Shown: positions 36,001 to 44,528, counted from the first letter of the stretch. The stretch: DNA of 64,000 nucleotides from Burkholderiaceae bacterium (GCA_024235875.1 JACKLP010000008.1:62001-126000); one strand, 5' to 3'. Notes: generated from the sequence alone by a model not told the origin. Numbers and translations: made by a program.

Positions 36001-36733
36001 TCACCTGGCGCCGAGCCGGGCCGCGGCGCAGGGGCGCGCGGCCGAAGCGGACGATCTCGAGCATTTCGTCGAGCGACGGCGCGCCTTTCTCGTCGACTAT
36101 CAGAACGAGGCCTATGCGCAGCGCTACGCGGCGCTGGTCGCGCGCGTGCGCCTGGCCGAGAACGATCGACTGGGCGAGGCGCGTGCGGGCGCGCGCCTCG
36201 CTCGCGCCGTGGCCGCGGGGCTCTTCAAACTGATGGCGTACAAGGACGAATACGAGGTCGCGCGTCTGCATCGCGATCCGCGCTTCCTGGACGCGATCGC
36301 AGCACAGTTCGAGGGCGACTATCGGGTGCGCTTCCATCTGGCGCCGCCAGGCCTCGCCCGACCCGCGTCGCCCGGCGGGCGTCCGCGCAAGCGGGCCTAC
36401 GGTGCACTTGCAGGACCCCTGTTCGCGTTGCTTTCCTCCCTGCGTTTCCTGCGTGGCACCTGGCTCGATCCGTTCGGGCATGGTGCCGAGCGTCGCCGCG
36501 AGCGCGCCGCGCTCGCATCCTATGAAGCGCTCATCGACGAGCTGATGTCGACGCTCGATGCGGGCAATCACGGGCTCGCGGTCGAGATCGCTTCACTGCC
36601 GCTGGAGGTCCGTGGATTCGGCCCGGTCAAGCAGGCCGCCGAGGATGCCGCCCAACGCCGCGAGACCGAATTGCTCGCGCAATGGCGTGGCGGGTCGCGC
36701 ACGATCGTCATTCGCGAAGTCGCTCGCGCCTGA
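33089..36733 (+). CDS. Indolepyruvate:ferredoxin oxidoreductase, fused alpha-beta form
   Basis: Oxygen-sensitive thiamine-diphosphate/iron-sulfur enzyme that oxidatively decarboxylates aryl pyruvates from aromatic amino acids to acyl-CoA. 1,214 residues from the ATG at 33089. The N-terminal pyruvate-binding domain shows TAGFISGYRGSPLGGLDQ, and the TPP domain is in the middle (FANLGDGTYFHSG). A ferredoxin-like 4Fe-4S motif (CEGCGDCSVQSACVSIEP) follows, then a C-terminal gamma domain (ILVTGVGGSGVVTVGQLLG). In archaea these are separate iorA and iorB subunits; here all are one chain, as in many proteobacteria. No partner ferredoxin gene is adjacent. Confidence 0.92.
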   Translation: MNAPLTPAASEALERALRDVSLDDKYTLERGRAFMSGTQALVRLPMLQRERDRAAGLATAGFISGYRGSPLGGLDQALWKAREHLQRHHIVFQPGLNEDLAATSLWGTQQLDLTPKANVDGVFGLWYGKGPGVDRCGDVFKHANAAGSSRHGGVLVLAGDDHGAKSSTLPNQSDHIFKACGLPVLYPSSVQEYLDYGLHGWAMSRFTGLWVAMKAVTEVIEASASVDVDPWRVRIALPDDFDLPPDGLNIRWPDAPLAQEARLFDYKWYAALAYVRANRLNRTVIDSPDAWFGIVTGGKAYLDTRQALEDLGLDEDDCRRIGLRLFKCGVVWPLEAQTISGFARGLGEILVVEEKRQILEYALKEELYNWPDAERPRVYGKFDEKDGRGGEWAMPQGRWLLPAHAELSPAIIAKAIAARLLRPGKYGARFELDSALRERIEQRLAIIEAKEGALAQPSVSAVRTPTFCSGCPHNTSTHVPEGSRAVAGIGCHYMTIWMPERRTSTFTQMGGEGVPWIGQVPFTDETHIFANLGDGTYFHSGLLAIRASIAAGVNITYKILYNDAVAMTGGQPVDGSISVPQIVAQVRAEGVREVVIVTDEPDKYRGRTATALEGVPVHHRDALDRVQRELRELPGCSVLVYDQTCASEKRRRRKRVVDGKPGYPDPARRVVINELVCEGCGDCSVQSACVSIEPIETEFGRKRRINQSTCNKDYSCLKGFCPSLVTVEGGQLRRPAVASQAASADWPGPAEPVKVGIGDSGNPTYGILVTGVGGSGVVTVGQLLGMAAHLQGLEVSVLDMAGLAQKGGAVFSHVQLAPAGRALHATRIATGEADLVIGADLVVTAGTEALSKMRRGVTRAVVNTDVAPTSDFLRDPDWHLEVSGLRENVVDAAGAEDMAFFDATTLASALMGDAIFTNPLLLGYAWQKGWLPVEREAIERAIELNGVAVDKNRAAFTWGRRYASDPEAVARHLAPSRAAAQGRAAEADDLEHFVERRRAFLVDYQNEAYAQRYAALVARVRLAENDRLGEARAGARLARAVAAGLFKLMAYKDEYEVARLHRDPRFLDAIAAQFEGDYRVRFHLAPPGLARPASPGGRPRKRAYGALAGPLFALLSSLRFLRGTWLDPFGHGAERRRERAALASYEALIDELMSTLDAGNHGLAVEIASLPLEVRGFGPVKQAAEDAAQRRETELLAQWRGGSRTIVIREVARA

Positions 36734-36778
36734 GGCCTGGGGTATCTTCGGGCAGGACTGTTCGCAACGGAGGCGGGC

Positions 36779-37639
36779 ATGGGCGAGGCGGCATTGCCGG
36801 GGGTGGCAGCGATTCGCGAGTCGGGCTGGGTTTCGCCGATCAGCGGCGAGCTCTACTGTCGCGCCTGGCAACCGATCGCGCCGCACGACGGCGCGGGGGT
36901 CTATCTGTTGCATGGATTGGGCGAGCATGTCGGTCGATACGATGCGCTGGCGGCCTTCCTTTGCCAGCGTGGCTGGCACGTGGCCTCCCATGATCATCAC
37001 GGGCATGGCCGCTCTGCCGGGCGCCGCGGAACGATGCCGCGGGCACAAGCGCTCACCGACGACGCCACCGAGTTGGTCGCCTCGTTCGAACGCATGCTCG
37101 GGCGGCCGCCGATCGTGCTCGGCCACAGCCTGGGCGGGGCGCTTGCGGCCGAGCTGGTCGTCGTGCGGGGGGTCCCCGCTAGAGGACTGGTGTTGTCGTC
37201 GCCAGCATTGGACCCCGGCATGAACCCGGTCCAGAAGCTGCTGCTCGCGCTGATGGAGCGGCTCGCGCCGGGGCTCGCGATCGGCAACGGCCTCGACCCG
37301 CAGCGTATCTCCCACGATGCCGGCGTCGTCGCGGCCTATCGCGACGACCCGCTGGTCCACGACCGGGTCAGTGCGCGCGTCGTGCGATGGTTGGTCGATG
37401 CCGGTCTGGCGTCGGTCAGGCGGGCGGGCGCGCTCGAGACCGACGTGCTGCTGCTGGTCTCGGGTGCCGATACCCTGGTCGACCCGCTGGCCGCGCGACG
37501 CTTCGCCGACGCCGCGCCGCCCTCGCGCACCACGCTGCACTGGCACGACGAGGCCTGGCACGAGCTGTTCAACGAGATCGAGCCGATACGCCGTCATGCC
37601 TATGAGCAGCTCGGCGCCTGGCTGGACACCCGGCGCTAG
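36779..37639 (+). CDS. Alpha/beta hydrolase, monoacylglycerol-lipase-like
   Basis: Serine hydrolase of the Hydrolase_4 (lysophospholipase/monoglyceride lipase) group, 286 residues. The nucleophile is Ser117 in GHSLGG. The acid is in SGADTLVDP and the His in HDEAWHELFNE, the family's closing motif. The oxyanion motif HGLGEH is at residues 45-50. GGAGG lies seven bases before the ATG. The likely reaction is release of glycerol from monoacylglycerol, which would supply glpK nearby. The stop codon abuts the large inverted repeat at 37639. Confidence 0.87.
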   Translation: MGEAALPGVAAIRESGWVSPISGELYCRAWQPIAPHDGAGVYLLHGLGEHVGRYDALAAFLCQRGWHVASHDHHGHGRSAGRRGTMPRAQALTDDATELVASFERMLGRPPIVLGHSLGGALAAELVVVRGVPARGLVLSSPALDPGMNPVQKLLLALMERLAPGLAIGNGLDPQRISHDAGVVAAYRDDPLVHDRVSARVVRWLVDAGLASVRRAGALETDVLLLVSGADTLVDPLAARRFADAAPPSRTTLHWHDEAWHELFNEIEPIRRHAYEQLGAWLDTRR

Positions 37640-37903
37640 GGCCTGTTCACACGACGTTCGCGCCCGGCGTGGCACCATGAAATGGCGAGAGCAAGGCGAA
37701 AAGCGCAGTCGTGGCGGGGCTACGGCGAGCATTTTCAACGCTGGGCTCGCCATTTCATGGTGCCACCCGAAGGGCAGCGGGCAGGATCGCCGCTCGAGTG
37801 CGTTGCGTCCTCCTTGTGTGCGCACGCACACGGCGTCGGCCGCGCCTTCTCGAACAGCGATCCTGCCCGCTGCGCCGGGGGCGAACGTCGTGTGAACAGG
37901 CCC
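37639..37903. repeat. Nested inverted-repeat element (three-way junction)
   Basis: Outer arms 37639-37668 and 37874-37903 are 30-base inverted repeats with one mismatch (GGGCCTGTTCACACGACG...). Inside are two independent hairpins. The first has perfect 21-base arms at 37669-37689 and 37746-37766; the second has 25-base arms with two mismatches at 37774-37798 and 37849-37873. The whole 265 bases could fold as a closed stem carrying two long arms. It contains no credible gene. It lies between convergent genes (lipase and DUF1501) and fills the 335-base gap 37640-37974; the remaining ~70 bases show nothing notable. MITE-like element, structured terminator or repeat family are the options. Confidence 0.85.
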
Positions 37904-37974
37904 CAGGAGGCGGGGGCGCGCGTCGGCTGGCTCGGTTTCGTGCCGGGAGCCCGCCGTCGCGGGGTGCCGGGCGC

Positions 37975-39390
37975 TCAGCCCATGAAGCCGAGATCGCGCT
38001 CGGCACCGAAATTCGCCAGGTTCGGGAATACGTCCGCCAAGGCAGCATCTTCCACGCCGAACCAGCGTGCCAGTGTCGCGCCGTACTGGTCGACCGAGAT
38101 CCCCGGGATCAGGCGGCCGTTGCCGACGTCGTCGTCGGTCAGGTTCCCGATGGTCGGATAGCGGCCGTAGATGTCGCCGCCGCGGACCGCGCCCCCAACG
38201 ACGAAGTGGTGTGCACCCCATCCGTGGTCGGTGCCGTCGCCATTGCTGGTGCCGGTCCGACCGAAATCGGACGCGGTGAAGGTCGTGACGTCTCCGGCGG
38301 CGCCGATCGCCGGACTCGCGAGCAGGCGCTCGAAGTACTCGAGCGCCTGCGCGAGGCCGCCGAGCAACTCCGCCTGGCGGGCGCGCTGGCCGCTATGCGT
38401 GTCGAAGCCGCCGGTGCTCACGAAGAAGGTCTGTCTGCGCAGGCCGAGCGCGCCTCGACCGGCGATGATGCGGGCGACGGTATTGAGTTGCGTCGCCAGA
38501 CCATTGGTCTGGGTCGTCCCTGGGAGGGTGGGGACAGGTTCCAGGCTGGCGGCATCGATCATGGCCGCGTTCAACGCGGCCTGCGCGTCGAGCGTACGGG
38601 TCGTGACGCCGGCATGCGAGCGCTCGATCAGGTTCGGTCCCGAAGACGTGATCACGTTGCGGTAGATCTCGGCCGCCTGGCGAGAGCCGAACAACCAGCC
38701 GTCGAGACCGCCAATCGAGGCGGCGCCGTTGCGGCCGATCTGGAACGGAATGGTCTGCTGGCCGGCCAGCCAGACGGCATTGCCCGAGGCCGACACGCAG
38801 GTGAACGAGTTGGTGGCGTTGGTGTCGCCGAGCAGATCGCCGAGTCGACCGCCCCAGCCGACGCGTGCGCCCTCGGGGGCATAGGCCTGCCAGGTCGACT
38901 GCTGGTCGTTGTGCGAGAAGAGCTTGGGCGGGAGCGGCACGCTGGCGGCGCGGAACTGGCTCTTGGTGGTGGGTGCGATCAGCGTGCCGACATTGGCGAT
39001 CACCGCGGCGCGACCGTCGTCGAACATCGCCTTCATGGGGCCCATGGACGGATGAATCGCGAAGTTTCGTCCCGACTGCGGTGTGCTCGGTACGATCTCG
39101 AGCACGCCACCCGAAGCGCCGGGCGCGTCCAGGGCGAGCGAAGTGGACGCGCTCGCCCGCAATCCGCGATATGCGGCCCAGGAATCGGGATCCGTTGCCA
39201 GGACTGTGTTGCCCTGGTCGTTGCCGCCGAACATGAACACGCATACCAGGGCCCGGTAGTCGGTGGCTGCCTGCGCCGATGCCGCGCCGACCGCGGCGAG
39301 GTTGACCGCGAACGGCGCAGCGGCTCCGAGCGGCGAGAGCAGCGAGGCGGTCCGCAGGAACCGCCGGCGTCCGGCGTCGATCGATCTCAT
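37975..39390 (-). CDS. DUF1501 family protein (Tat-exported)
   Basis: 471 residues with a twin-arginine signal (RRRFLRTASLLSPLGAAAPF) at the N-terminus, predicting export of a folded protein to the periplasm. The body matches DUF1501 (sulfatase/alkaline-phosphatase-like fold), with motifs FMFGGNDQGN, HPSMGPMKAMFDDG, TASDFGRTGTSNGDGTDHGW. Metal-binding Asp/His residues such as STGGFDTH are present. The function is unknown. GGAGG precedes the ATG. It follows the DUF1800 gene by 19 bases; the two families co-occur very widely. Confidence 0.88.
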   Translation of the reverse strand: MRSIDAGRRRFLRTASLLSPLGAAAPFAVNLAAVGAASAQAATDYRALVCVFMFGGNDQGNTVLATDPDSWAAYRGLRASASTSLALDAPGASGGVLEIVPSTPQSGRNFAIHPSMGPMKAMFDDGRAAVIANVGTLIAPTTKSQFRAASVPLPPKLFSHNDQQSTWQAYAPEGARVGWGGRLGDLLGDTNATNSFTCVSASGNAVWLAGQQTIPFQIGRNGAASIGGLDGWLFGSRQAAEIYRNVITSSGPNLIERSHAGVTTRTLDAQAALNAAMIDAASLEPVPTLPGTTQTNGLATQLNTVARIIAGRGALGLRRQTFFVSTGGFDTHSGQRARQAELLGGLAQALEYFERLLASPAIGAAGDVTTFTASDFGRTGTSNGDGTDHGWGAHHFVVGGAVRGGDIYGRYPTIGNLTDDDVGNGRLIPGISVDQYGATLARWFGVEDAALADVFPNLANFGAERDLGFMG

Positions 39391-39409
39391 GGTGATTGCC
39401 TCCTGCGGC

Positions 39410-41119
39410 TCATTTCATGACCAGGTATTCGGGCGAAGCCAGGACGAGGAAGGTCGCGAGCATGGCTCGGTTGCGCAGCGCACCGGCGACGCGCGTGGGG
39501 TCCGCGGGAATCGTGACCGACTCGACCGCGGTCGTGATCCGCTCTCGCAGGCTGGCGCTCATGGTGCCGTGCATCAGCAGCAGGTCGAGGCGATCGGCGA
39601 GCGCGGGCGGATCGGTCGTCAGGGAGATGAGACGGGTGTAGTCCGGCTGCAGGTCGCGAGGGTTGTCGCGACCGAAGCCTCGGTCCACCGCCACGCGCAT
39701 GGTGTTCAGATAGCCGGCGACCGAGGTCTCGTGGGTAATCTGCATCTCGGGCGCCACCAGGCCGGCGTCGCCCGAGGGCGTATTCGGGGCGATGTATCCA
39801 GGGCGATAGAAGTTGAACACCGACGGTGCGCGCATGGGTGTCTGGCCGATGCTCGAACTGGCATCGTCGGTGACCCCGACGTGATACTCGCCCGACGCCG
39901 AGACGGCCTGGAAGGCGCGCAACCATTGCGCGACCCGCAGTACCGGCTCGCGCAGCTTGCCCGCGGATGCGGACGCCGAGTTGTCGTCGCGCGCTTCCTG
40001 GTCGAACAGGACCGCGCGTATGACGGCACGCATGTCACCACGGACGCCAAGGCCGTTGTCGTTGAAGGCCGCCGAGACCCGGCCGACGTAGGCCGGGCTC
40101 GGGTTGCTGGCAACCAGTCGCTGGATGAGTTGCCGGCCGATGAAGGGACCCACGTTCGGATGCGCGAAGAGGGTGTCGATCGCGATGCGCAGGCTTTCGT
40201 CGGGATCGGCAGACGACTGCGCCGGGATCGTCACACCCAGAAAGCGCTTCTCGCTGCCGGAGTGGTACTTCGGATAGCCTTGCATCGGCTCGACGTCGCG
40301 GTTCGGGGACTTCGTCGAGCCGCGAAAGCGCGCGTCGCTTTGATCCGGGCCGGCCCAGCTGAAGCCAGTGAAGACCTTGGCCAGGCCCGTGATGTCGTCA
40401 TTGGTGTAGGTCTCGAGCGGCTTGCCGTTGCCATCCCGGCGCACGCTGCCGTCGGGGTCGAGTTCGTAGAGGCCGATGCTGAACAACTGCATGATCTCGC
40501 GCGCAAAGTTCTCGTCCGGAACCCGCCCCGTCTCGGGGTCTTCCTTCTGATTGCGCAGGTGCGACAGGTACAGGCCCATCATCGGGTGACGCGCGACGTC
40601 CTCGAGCAGATCGCGGAAGTTGCCGAACGCGTGGCGTCCGAGCATGTCCATGTAGGCCGCGATCCCGCGCGGGTAGTCGTCGACCGTGCTGTCCGCGGCG
40701 GAGATCACGAATATCTGCGACAGCGCATAGGCGACCCGCTGGCGGAGCTGATCCGGGGCGCTCAACGCCTTTTCCCAGAAGCTGTTGTAGACCCAGTCGA
40801 TGCGCGGCCTGCCATCCGAATCGGGCTTGGCGAGCTGCGCATCGAAATAGGCCAGGTGAGAACTGGCCGGCGTACCGAACTGCATCTGCAGCCAACGCTC
40901 GTATCCCATCGCGCTCATCACGCCGATCTCGGATTCGGTGCCGCCAAAGCTCGCCTGCGCCAGGAAGCGCGACCCCGCGGCCTTCGTCTGCGGATGCGCG
41001 ATGGGCGCCTGGGTCGAAGTGGGGGTCAGGCCGTCGTCGCCGCCACCGCCACCACAGGCGGTCAGTACGAGTGCGATGGCCAGCGCCAAGGGGACTGATG
41101 ACAGGCTGCGTGACTGCAA
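39410..41119 (-). CDS. DUF1800 family lipoprotein
   Basis: 569 residues. The start is TTG at 41119 with GGAGGCGAG just upstream. The signal sequence ends in the lipobox LTAC followed by a run of six Gly, so it is a predicted lipoprotein. The DUF1800 core includes RFLAQASFGGTESEIGVM, QRVAYALSQIFVIS, NFAREIMQLFSIGLYELD and NDDITGLAKVFTGF. It sits upstream of the DUF1501 gene, in a pair found across many bacteria with unknown role (proposed cell-surface or polysaccharide processing; not established). An inverted repeat lies just upstream of the start. Confidence 0.88.
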   Translation of the reverse strand: MQSRSLSSVPLALAIALVLTACGGGGGDDGLTPTSTQAPIAHPQTKAAGSRFLAQASFGGTESEIGVMSAMGYERWLQMQFGTPASSHLAYFDAQLAKPDSDGRPRIDWVYNSFWEKALSAPDQLRQRVAYALSQIFVISAADSTVDDYPRGIAAYMDMLGRHAFGNFRDLLEDVARHPMMGLYLSHLRNQKEDPETGRVPDENFAREIMQLFSIGLYELDPDGSVRRDGNGKPLETYTNDDITGLAKVFTGFSWAGPDQSDARFRGSTKSPNRDVEPMQGYPKYHSGSEKRFLGVTIPAQSSADPDESLRIAIDTLFAHPNVGPFIGRQLIQRLVASNPSPAYVGRVSAAFNDNGLGVRGDMRAVIRAVLFDQEARDDNSASASAGKLREPVLRVAQWLRAFQAVSASGEYHVGVTDDASSSIGQTPMRAPSVFNFYRPGYIAPNTPSGDAGLVAPEMQITHETSVAGYLNTMRVAVDRGFGRDNPRDLQPDYTRLISLTTDPPALADRLDLLLMHGTMSASLRERITTAVESVTIPADPTRVAGALRNRAMLATFLVLASPEYLVMK

Positions 41120-41135
41120 GCTCGCCTCCGTTCAG

Positions 41136-41151
41136 CGTGAAAAACTTCACG
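41136..41151. promoter_or_regulatory. Inverted repeat upstream of the DUF1800 gene
   Basis: CGTGAA-AAAC-TTCACG, perfect six-base arms, begins 17 bases before the TTG start of the DUF1800 gene. The position suits an operator or an mRNA hairpin next to the ribosome site. It could be chance; no second copy was found. Confidence 0.3.
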
Positions 41152-41298
41152 GCGAAGGCTAGTGGCGAGGCGGGCGGCCGCGACAGCCAATCCCCGACCA
41201 ACGGTTGCGGCAACGGGACGGGCGGCCGATGGCGACGCATCGGCGGCGGCAAGAAGACGTCGGAACGGCTTGCGCATGCGCAGGCGCGGCGCGTTCCG

Positions 41299-42753
41299 TC
41301 AGGGGCGCGAGTCCACCCCGGGGCCCCGAATCACTTGCCGGAATTTCCCACTGACCGGATCGGCTCGCGGCACCTGCTCGTCGCGATTCACCGCCACGTC
41401 CCCGAGCCCCTGGGCCACCAGGTAGTCACCCAGCGCACGGCGGATGCGCCTCCAGGCGGCGTTGCGACTCGTGCCCGCGGGTGGTGCGAAGCGAACCGAG
41501 ACGGCATCGTCGGCGATCTGGATCACCTGGAATCGTGCCAGACCGGTGCCTTCCTCCACGGCGGTCTCCACGGCCAGTGGAAGCAGTCGGACCGAGCGCC
41601 CGCCAGGCGTGACGAAGCACAGGATGTCATCGCGACGGCCGTCGACCGTCAATGCCGGCAGCGGGCTGCCGCAGGGGCATGGCGAGGCCCTCATCGTGAT
41701 GCTGTCGCCGAGGTCGTAGCGAATGATCGGCTGAACCCGATTGGCGAGATTCGTCAGCAGTACCGTGGTCGAGGCCGTGCCGGCCGGGACCGGTCGGTAA
41801 TGCGCGTCCACGGGTTCGAGGATGACCCAGTCGCAGTTCAGGTGCAGGTGGCCGCACCCGCAATCGAAGGCGATCGCCATCGCCTCCGAGGCGCCGTAGT
41901 CCTGGAATACGCGACACTCGAAGACGGATTCGATTCGCGCCCGCTCGGCGTCGGCGAGCGTCTCGCCTCCGCACCAGATCGTCTGCGGCGCGACTCGCAG
42001 CCTGTTGGCGCGACGTTCGTCGGCGAGCAACAGCATGGTCGTGGGGTAGCTCGCGATGAAACGCGGCTCGAAGGCGTTGAGTGCCTCGACCAGCTCGCCG
42101 ATCGGCTGCAGCACCGAGAAGGTGCGCGCGCATGCGTGCAGCAGCGGGTTTCGGCGACGCAGGCGCTCCCAGGTCACGACCCCCGCGTAGTGGCCGTCGA
42201 TCGCCGCGAGCATTGCCATGCGCCCGCCCACGGCCAGCGTCTGCCACAGCGACTCGGCATGTTCGCGCGCCGAGAAGCGGGTGGATAGCAAGGCTTCGTA
42301 GACCGATAGCGAGGCTTCGTCCTGGACGAATATCCCGGGCTCTCCCGTGCTGCCCGAACTGGTCCACAACACGTATCGATCGCGATACGGCTCGCCGATG
42401 CGGGCCGGGTCGGAAATGAAGCGGCGGACTTCATCGAGCCGGATCGACCGGTCGGTGACCCAGTCGTCGAATCGATGCATCAACGTCTGCCGGCGCACGA
42501 CCGGCAAGGATTGGAGCGAGGCTCGGCCCGGGTCGATGTCTCGATAGAGTTCGCGATAGATGGGGGAGTTTGCGGCCGCATGGGCGACCAGACCCGCGAG
42601 ACGGGCGTCGCGCCGCTTCGCCAGGCCCGCTGCGTCGGCATGCACGGCCATCATGCAGTCCTGGGTCGAACCCCACCAACGCCACCATTGCGAAAGCTCG
42701 CGGATCGGCCCCAGCGCCAGTCGCCATGGGTCGAAGGGGTCCGGTCGGCTCAT
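41299..42753 (-). CDS. Adenylate-forming enzyme, PaaK/F390-synthetase-like
   Basis: 484-residue member of the ANL superfamily close to phenylacetate-CoA ligase and CapK/coenzyme F390 synthetase proteins. The nucleotide-binding signature is LWTSSGSTGEPGIF (about residue 130), with FQDYGASEAMAIAF and IIRYDLGDSI further on. Cysteines in FDCGCGHLHL and CPCGSPLPAL look like the metal-binding or structural Cys motifs of this subgroup. The acid substrate is unknown. It follows the transglutaminase-like gene by 27 bases, implying shared function. Confidence 0.8.
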   Translation of the reverse strand: MSRPDPFDPWRLALGPIRELSQWWRWWGSTQDCMMAVHADAAGLAKRRDARLAGLVAHAAANSPIYRELYRDIDPGRASLQSLPVVRRQTLMHRFDDWVTDRSIRLDEVRRFISDPARIGEPYRDRYVLWTSSGSTGEPGIFVQDEASLSVYEALLSTRFSAREHAESLWQTLAVGGRMAMLAAIDGHYAGVVTWERLRRRNPLLHACARTFSVLQPIGELVEALNAFEPRFIASYPTTMLLLADERRANRLRVAPQTIWCGGETLADAERARIESVFECRVFQDYGASEAMAIAFDCGCGHLHLNCDWVILEPVDAHYRPVPAGTASTTVLLTNLANRVQPIIRYDLGDSITMRASPCPCGSPLPALTVDGRRDDILCFVTPGGRSVRLLPLAVETAVEEGTGLARFQVIQIADDAVSVRFAPPAGTSRNAAWRRIRRALGDYLVAQGLGDVAVNRDEQVPRADPVSGKFRQVIRGPGVDSRP

Positions 42754-42780
42754 GACCGGTCCCGGGCGGGTACAGGACGC

Positions 42781-43479
42781 TCAGATCGGTGCGTCGTCCT
42801 CGAACCGCTCCGCCTGGCGCGACCCGGATGCGTCCGGTACGTCGAAACCGGTCCCGTAGTGACGTTGGAAGTCCTCGGCGATCCGCGCCAGCGGCAGGTC
42901 CGAGAAGGTCCCGTGGTCGGCCAGATACTGCATGTGAAGACGGCCGAGAGCATCGTGTTCCTGGTAGAGGGCGTCCGAGCGCCCGTCGAACTCCGTGGGT
43001 CGCACACCGAAGCGGTCGCACAACTCGATATTGAACGCCGGAACGGCCTTCACCCACTTGCCCTCGATCAACATCGCGACATATCCGTGGTCATAGAAGA
43101 CATCGACGCCGCCCATGCGGCGGCGCAGTTTCTCGGTGTTCAGATGATTGACCACGTCGGCCAGGCCGATCGCCGAGGCGATTCCGAGCGCACGCGCGCA
43201 GGCGGCGAGCAGGACCGCCTTGGGAACGCACCAGCCGTAGCCGGCGGTCACCACCGCGCTGGCCCGATAGCTCTCGGGCGCCCAGGAGAATCGGTAGGGG
43301 TCGTAGCGGATGCGATCGCGTACGGCGTAGAAGAGCGCAACCGCCTGTTCACGCTCCCCGCGGGCGTCGCCGATGGCGGCGGCGACGAAATCGCGCACGA
43401 TCGGATGCTCGTGATCGAGGAAGGCCGTGGTCTCCAGGTGACCGTCAGCCGATCGGGGTAGCTTGGGCGAGTGAAGCAT
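42781..43479 (-). CDS. Transglutaminase-like domain protein
   Basis: 232 residues from the ATG at 43479. The catalytic Cys is in TAGYGWCVPKAVLLAACARA (near residue 80) and the His in YDHGYVAMLIEGKW. The position that usually holds the third residue (Asp) reads VKAVPAFNIELC, so the triad may be unusual; this is seen in a bacterial subfamily of transglutaminase-like proteins. Such folds act as proteases, peptide amidases or cross-linkers. The gene is followed by the adenylate-forming enzyme and preceded, after 14 bases, by the cyclase-family gene. Confidence 0.82.
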   Translation of the reverse strand: MLHSPKLPRSADGHLETTAFLDHEHPIVRDFVAAAIGDARGEREQAVALFYAVRDRIRYDPYRFSWAPESYRASAVVTAGYGWCVPKAVLLAACARALGIASAIGLADVVNHLNTEKLRRRMGGVDVFYDHGYVAMLIEGKWVKAVPAFNIELCDRFGVRPTEFDGRSDALYQEHDALGRLHMQYLADHGTFSDLPLARIAEDFQRHYGTGFDVPDASGSRQAERFEDDAPI

Positions 43480-43493
43480 GGGGGTCGTGGATC

Positions 43494-44528
43494 CTATACG
43501 GTGGCGATCGGCGTCGCCGGCGAGCCGACCGCCCCGGGCAGGCGCAAGGGCGGGGCCGTGAGCAGGAAGCGTGAGCGCGAATGGGCGCGCAGCCAGCCGG
43601 CCAGTTCGGACAAATACCAGATCTCGCCGAGCGGAATGCCGAGCTTGAACAGGCAATGCTCGTGCAGGGGCATCAGTGCGCAATCGCCGGGACCCTTGCC
43701 GACCGATACGTCTTCGACCGCGTAGTTGTCGGCGATCAGCGCGGCGATGCCGGACTCGGTGATCCAGTCCAGAAGCCGGGCATCGCGACTGTCGAGCACC
43801 GGGCAGATGCGATGGATCGCTTCCGGGTCGGGCTGGCGGCGCCACTCGAGCAGCCGTCGCCCGAAGCCAGTATGCAAGAGGAGCATGTCGCCCGGCTCGA
43901 CGCTCACCCCGTCGGCATCCATGATCCGCATCAGTTCATCGTAGCCGACGGCGACGCGTTCATCGCCATGATGGGCATTGAGGTCGACCAGTACGCCGCG
44001 GCCCTGGACGCCGTGGACGGCGAAGTTCTCGATGCCGAGATTGCGCACGCCGCTGCGCATCGCCTCGCCTTCGCCGTCGGCCAGCGGCAGTTCGACGCCG
44101 CCGCGAAAGCCGTTGTAGAAGACCGGTTCGGCCCGACCGTCGTCGTCGGCATCGAACAGGCTCCCGGCATGGGCAAAGCTATCCCACTGGGTCGAGTACT
44201 GGAGGTGGATCAGGGCGGCATCGTCATTGATGACGTCGGTGGCGCCGGGCGTGTCGCGTCGGGCCTCGTACATCCATCGCGGCACGCTAGCGTGGGCGGT
44301 CGGTCGCAGCCGCGGCGGATGGCGACGCGGGTTCAGCACGTTGCCGCCCGGATGGTCCAGTGGCAGGCTCAGGCAGAACGTGAGGCCCTCGCGGACTTCG
44401 GCCACGCCTTGTCTGACCTTGGCGGCGTCGATCAGATTCAGTCGACCGAGTTGGTCGTCGTCTCCGAACTCGCCCCAGTTCGAACCGGGTGGTCGCTTCT
44501 TCCAGCGACGCTGGGACTCGCTCATCAT
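43494..44528 (-). CDS. Cyclase-family (kynurenine-formamidase-like) hydrolase
   Basis: 344-residue member of the PF04199 cyclase family, metal-dependent amide or ester hydrolases. The metal motif is in HLQYSTQWDSFAHAG, a known variant of HxGTHxDxPxH, and LLLHTGFGRRLL and the C-terminal HEHCLFKLGIPLGE agree with the family. Likely cytoplasmic. It is downstream of tctC and upstream of the transglutaminase gene in the same direction, so it may hydrolyse the compound brought in by the transporter; that is inference. Confidence 0.85.
   Translation of the reverse strand: MMSESQRRWKKRPPGSNWGEFGDDDQLGRLNLIDAAKVRQGVAEVREGLTFCLSLPLDHPGGNVLNPRRHPPRLRPTAHASVPRWMYEARRDTPGATDVINDDAALIHLQYSTQWDSFAHAGSLFDADDDGRAEPVFYNGFRGGVELPLADGEGEAMRSGVRNLGIENFAVHGVQGRGVLVDLNAHHGDERVAVGYDELMRIMDADGVSVEPGDMLLLHTGFGRRLLEWRRQPDPEAIHRICPVLDSRDARLLDWITESGIAALIADNYAVEDVSVGKGPGDCALMPLHEHCLFKLGIPLGEIWYLSELAGWLRAHSRSRFLLTAPPLRLPGAVGSPATPIATV

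Noticed and set aside
32966..36571. 1,201-codon open frame antisense to the indolepyruvate oxidoreductase
   Set aside because: The sense frame has all expected motifs; the antisense translation is His/Arg/Gly-rich with no recognisable domain.
37682..38161. Open frames inside the inverted-repeat element
   Set aside because: They cross hairpin arms and overlap the DUF1501 gene; nothing protein-like is seen.
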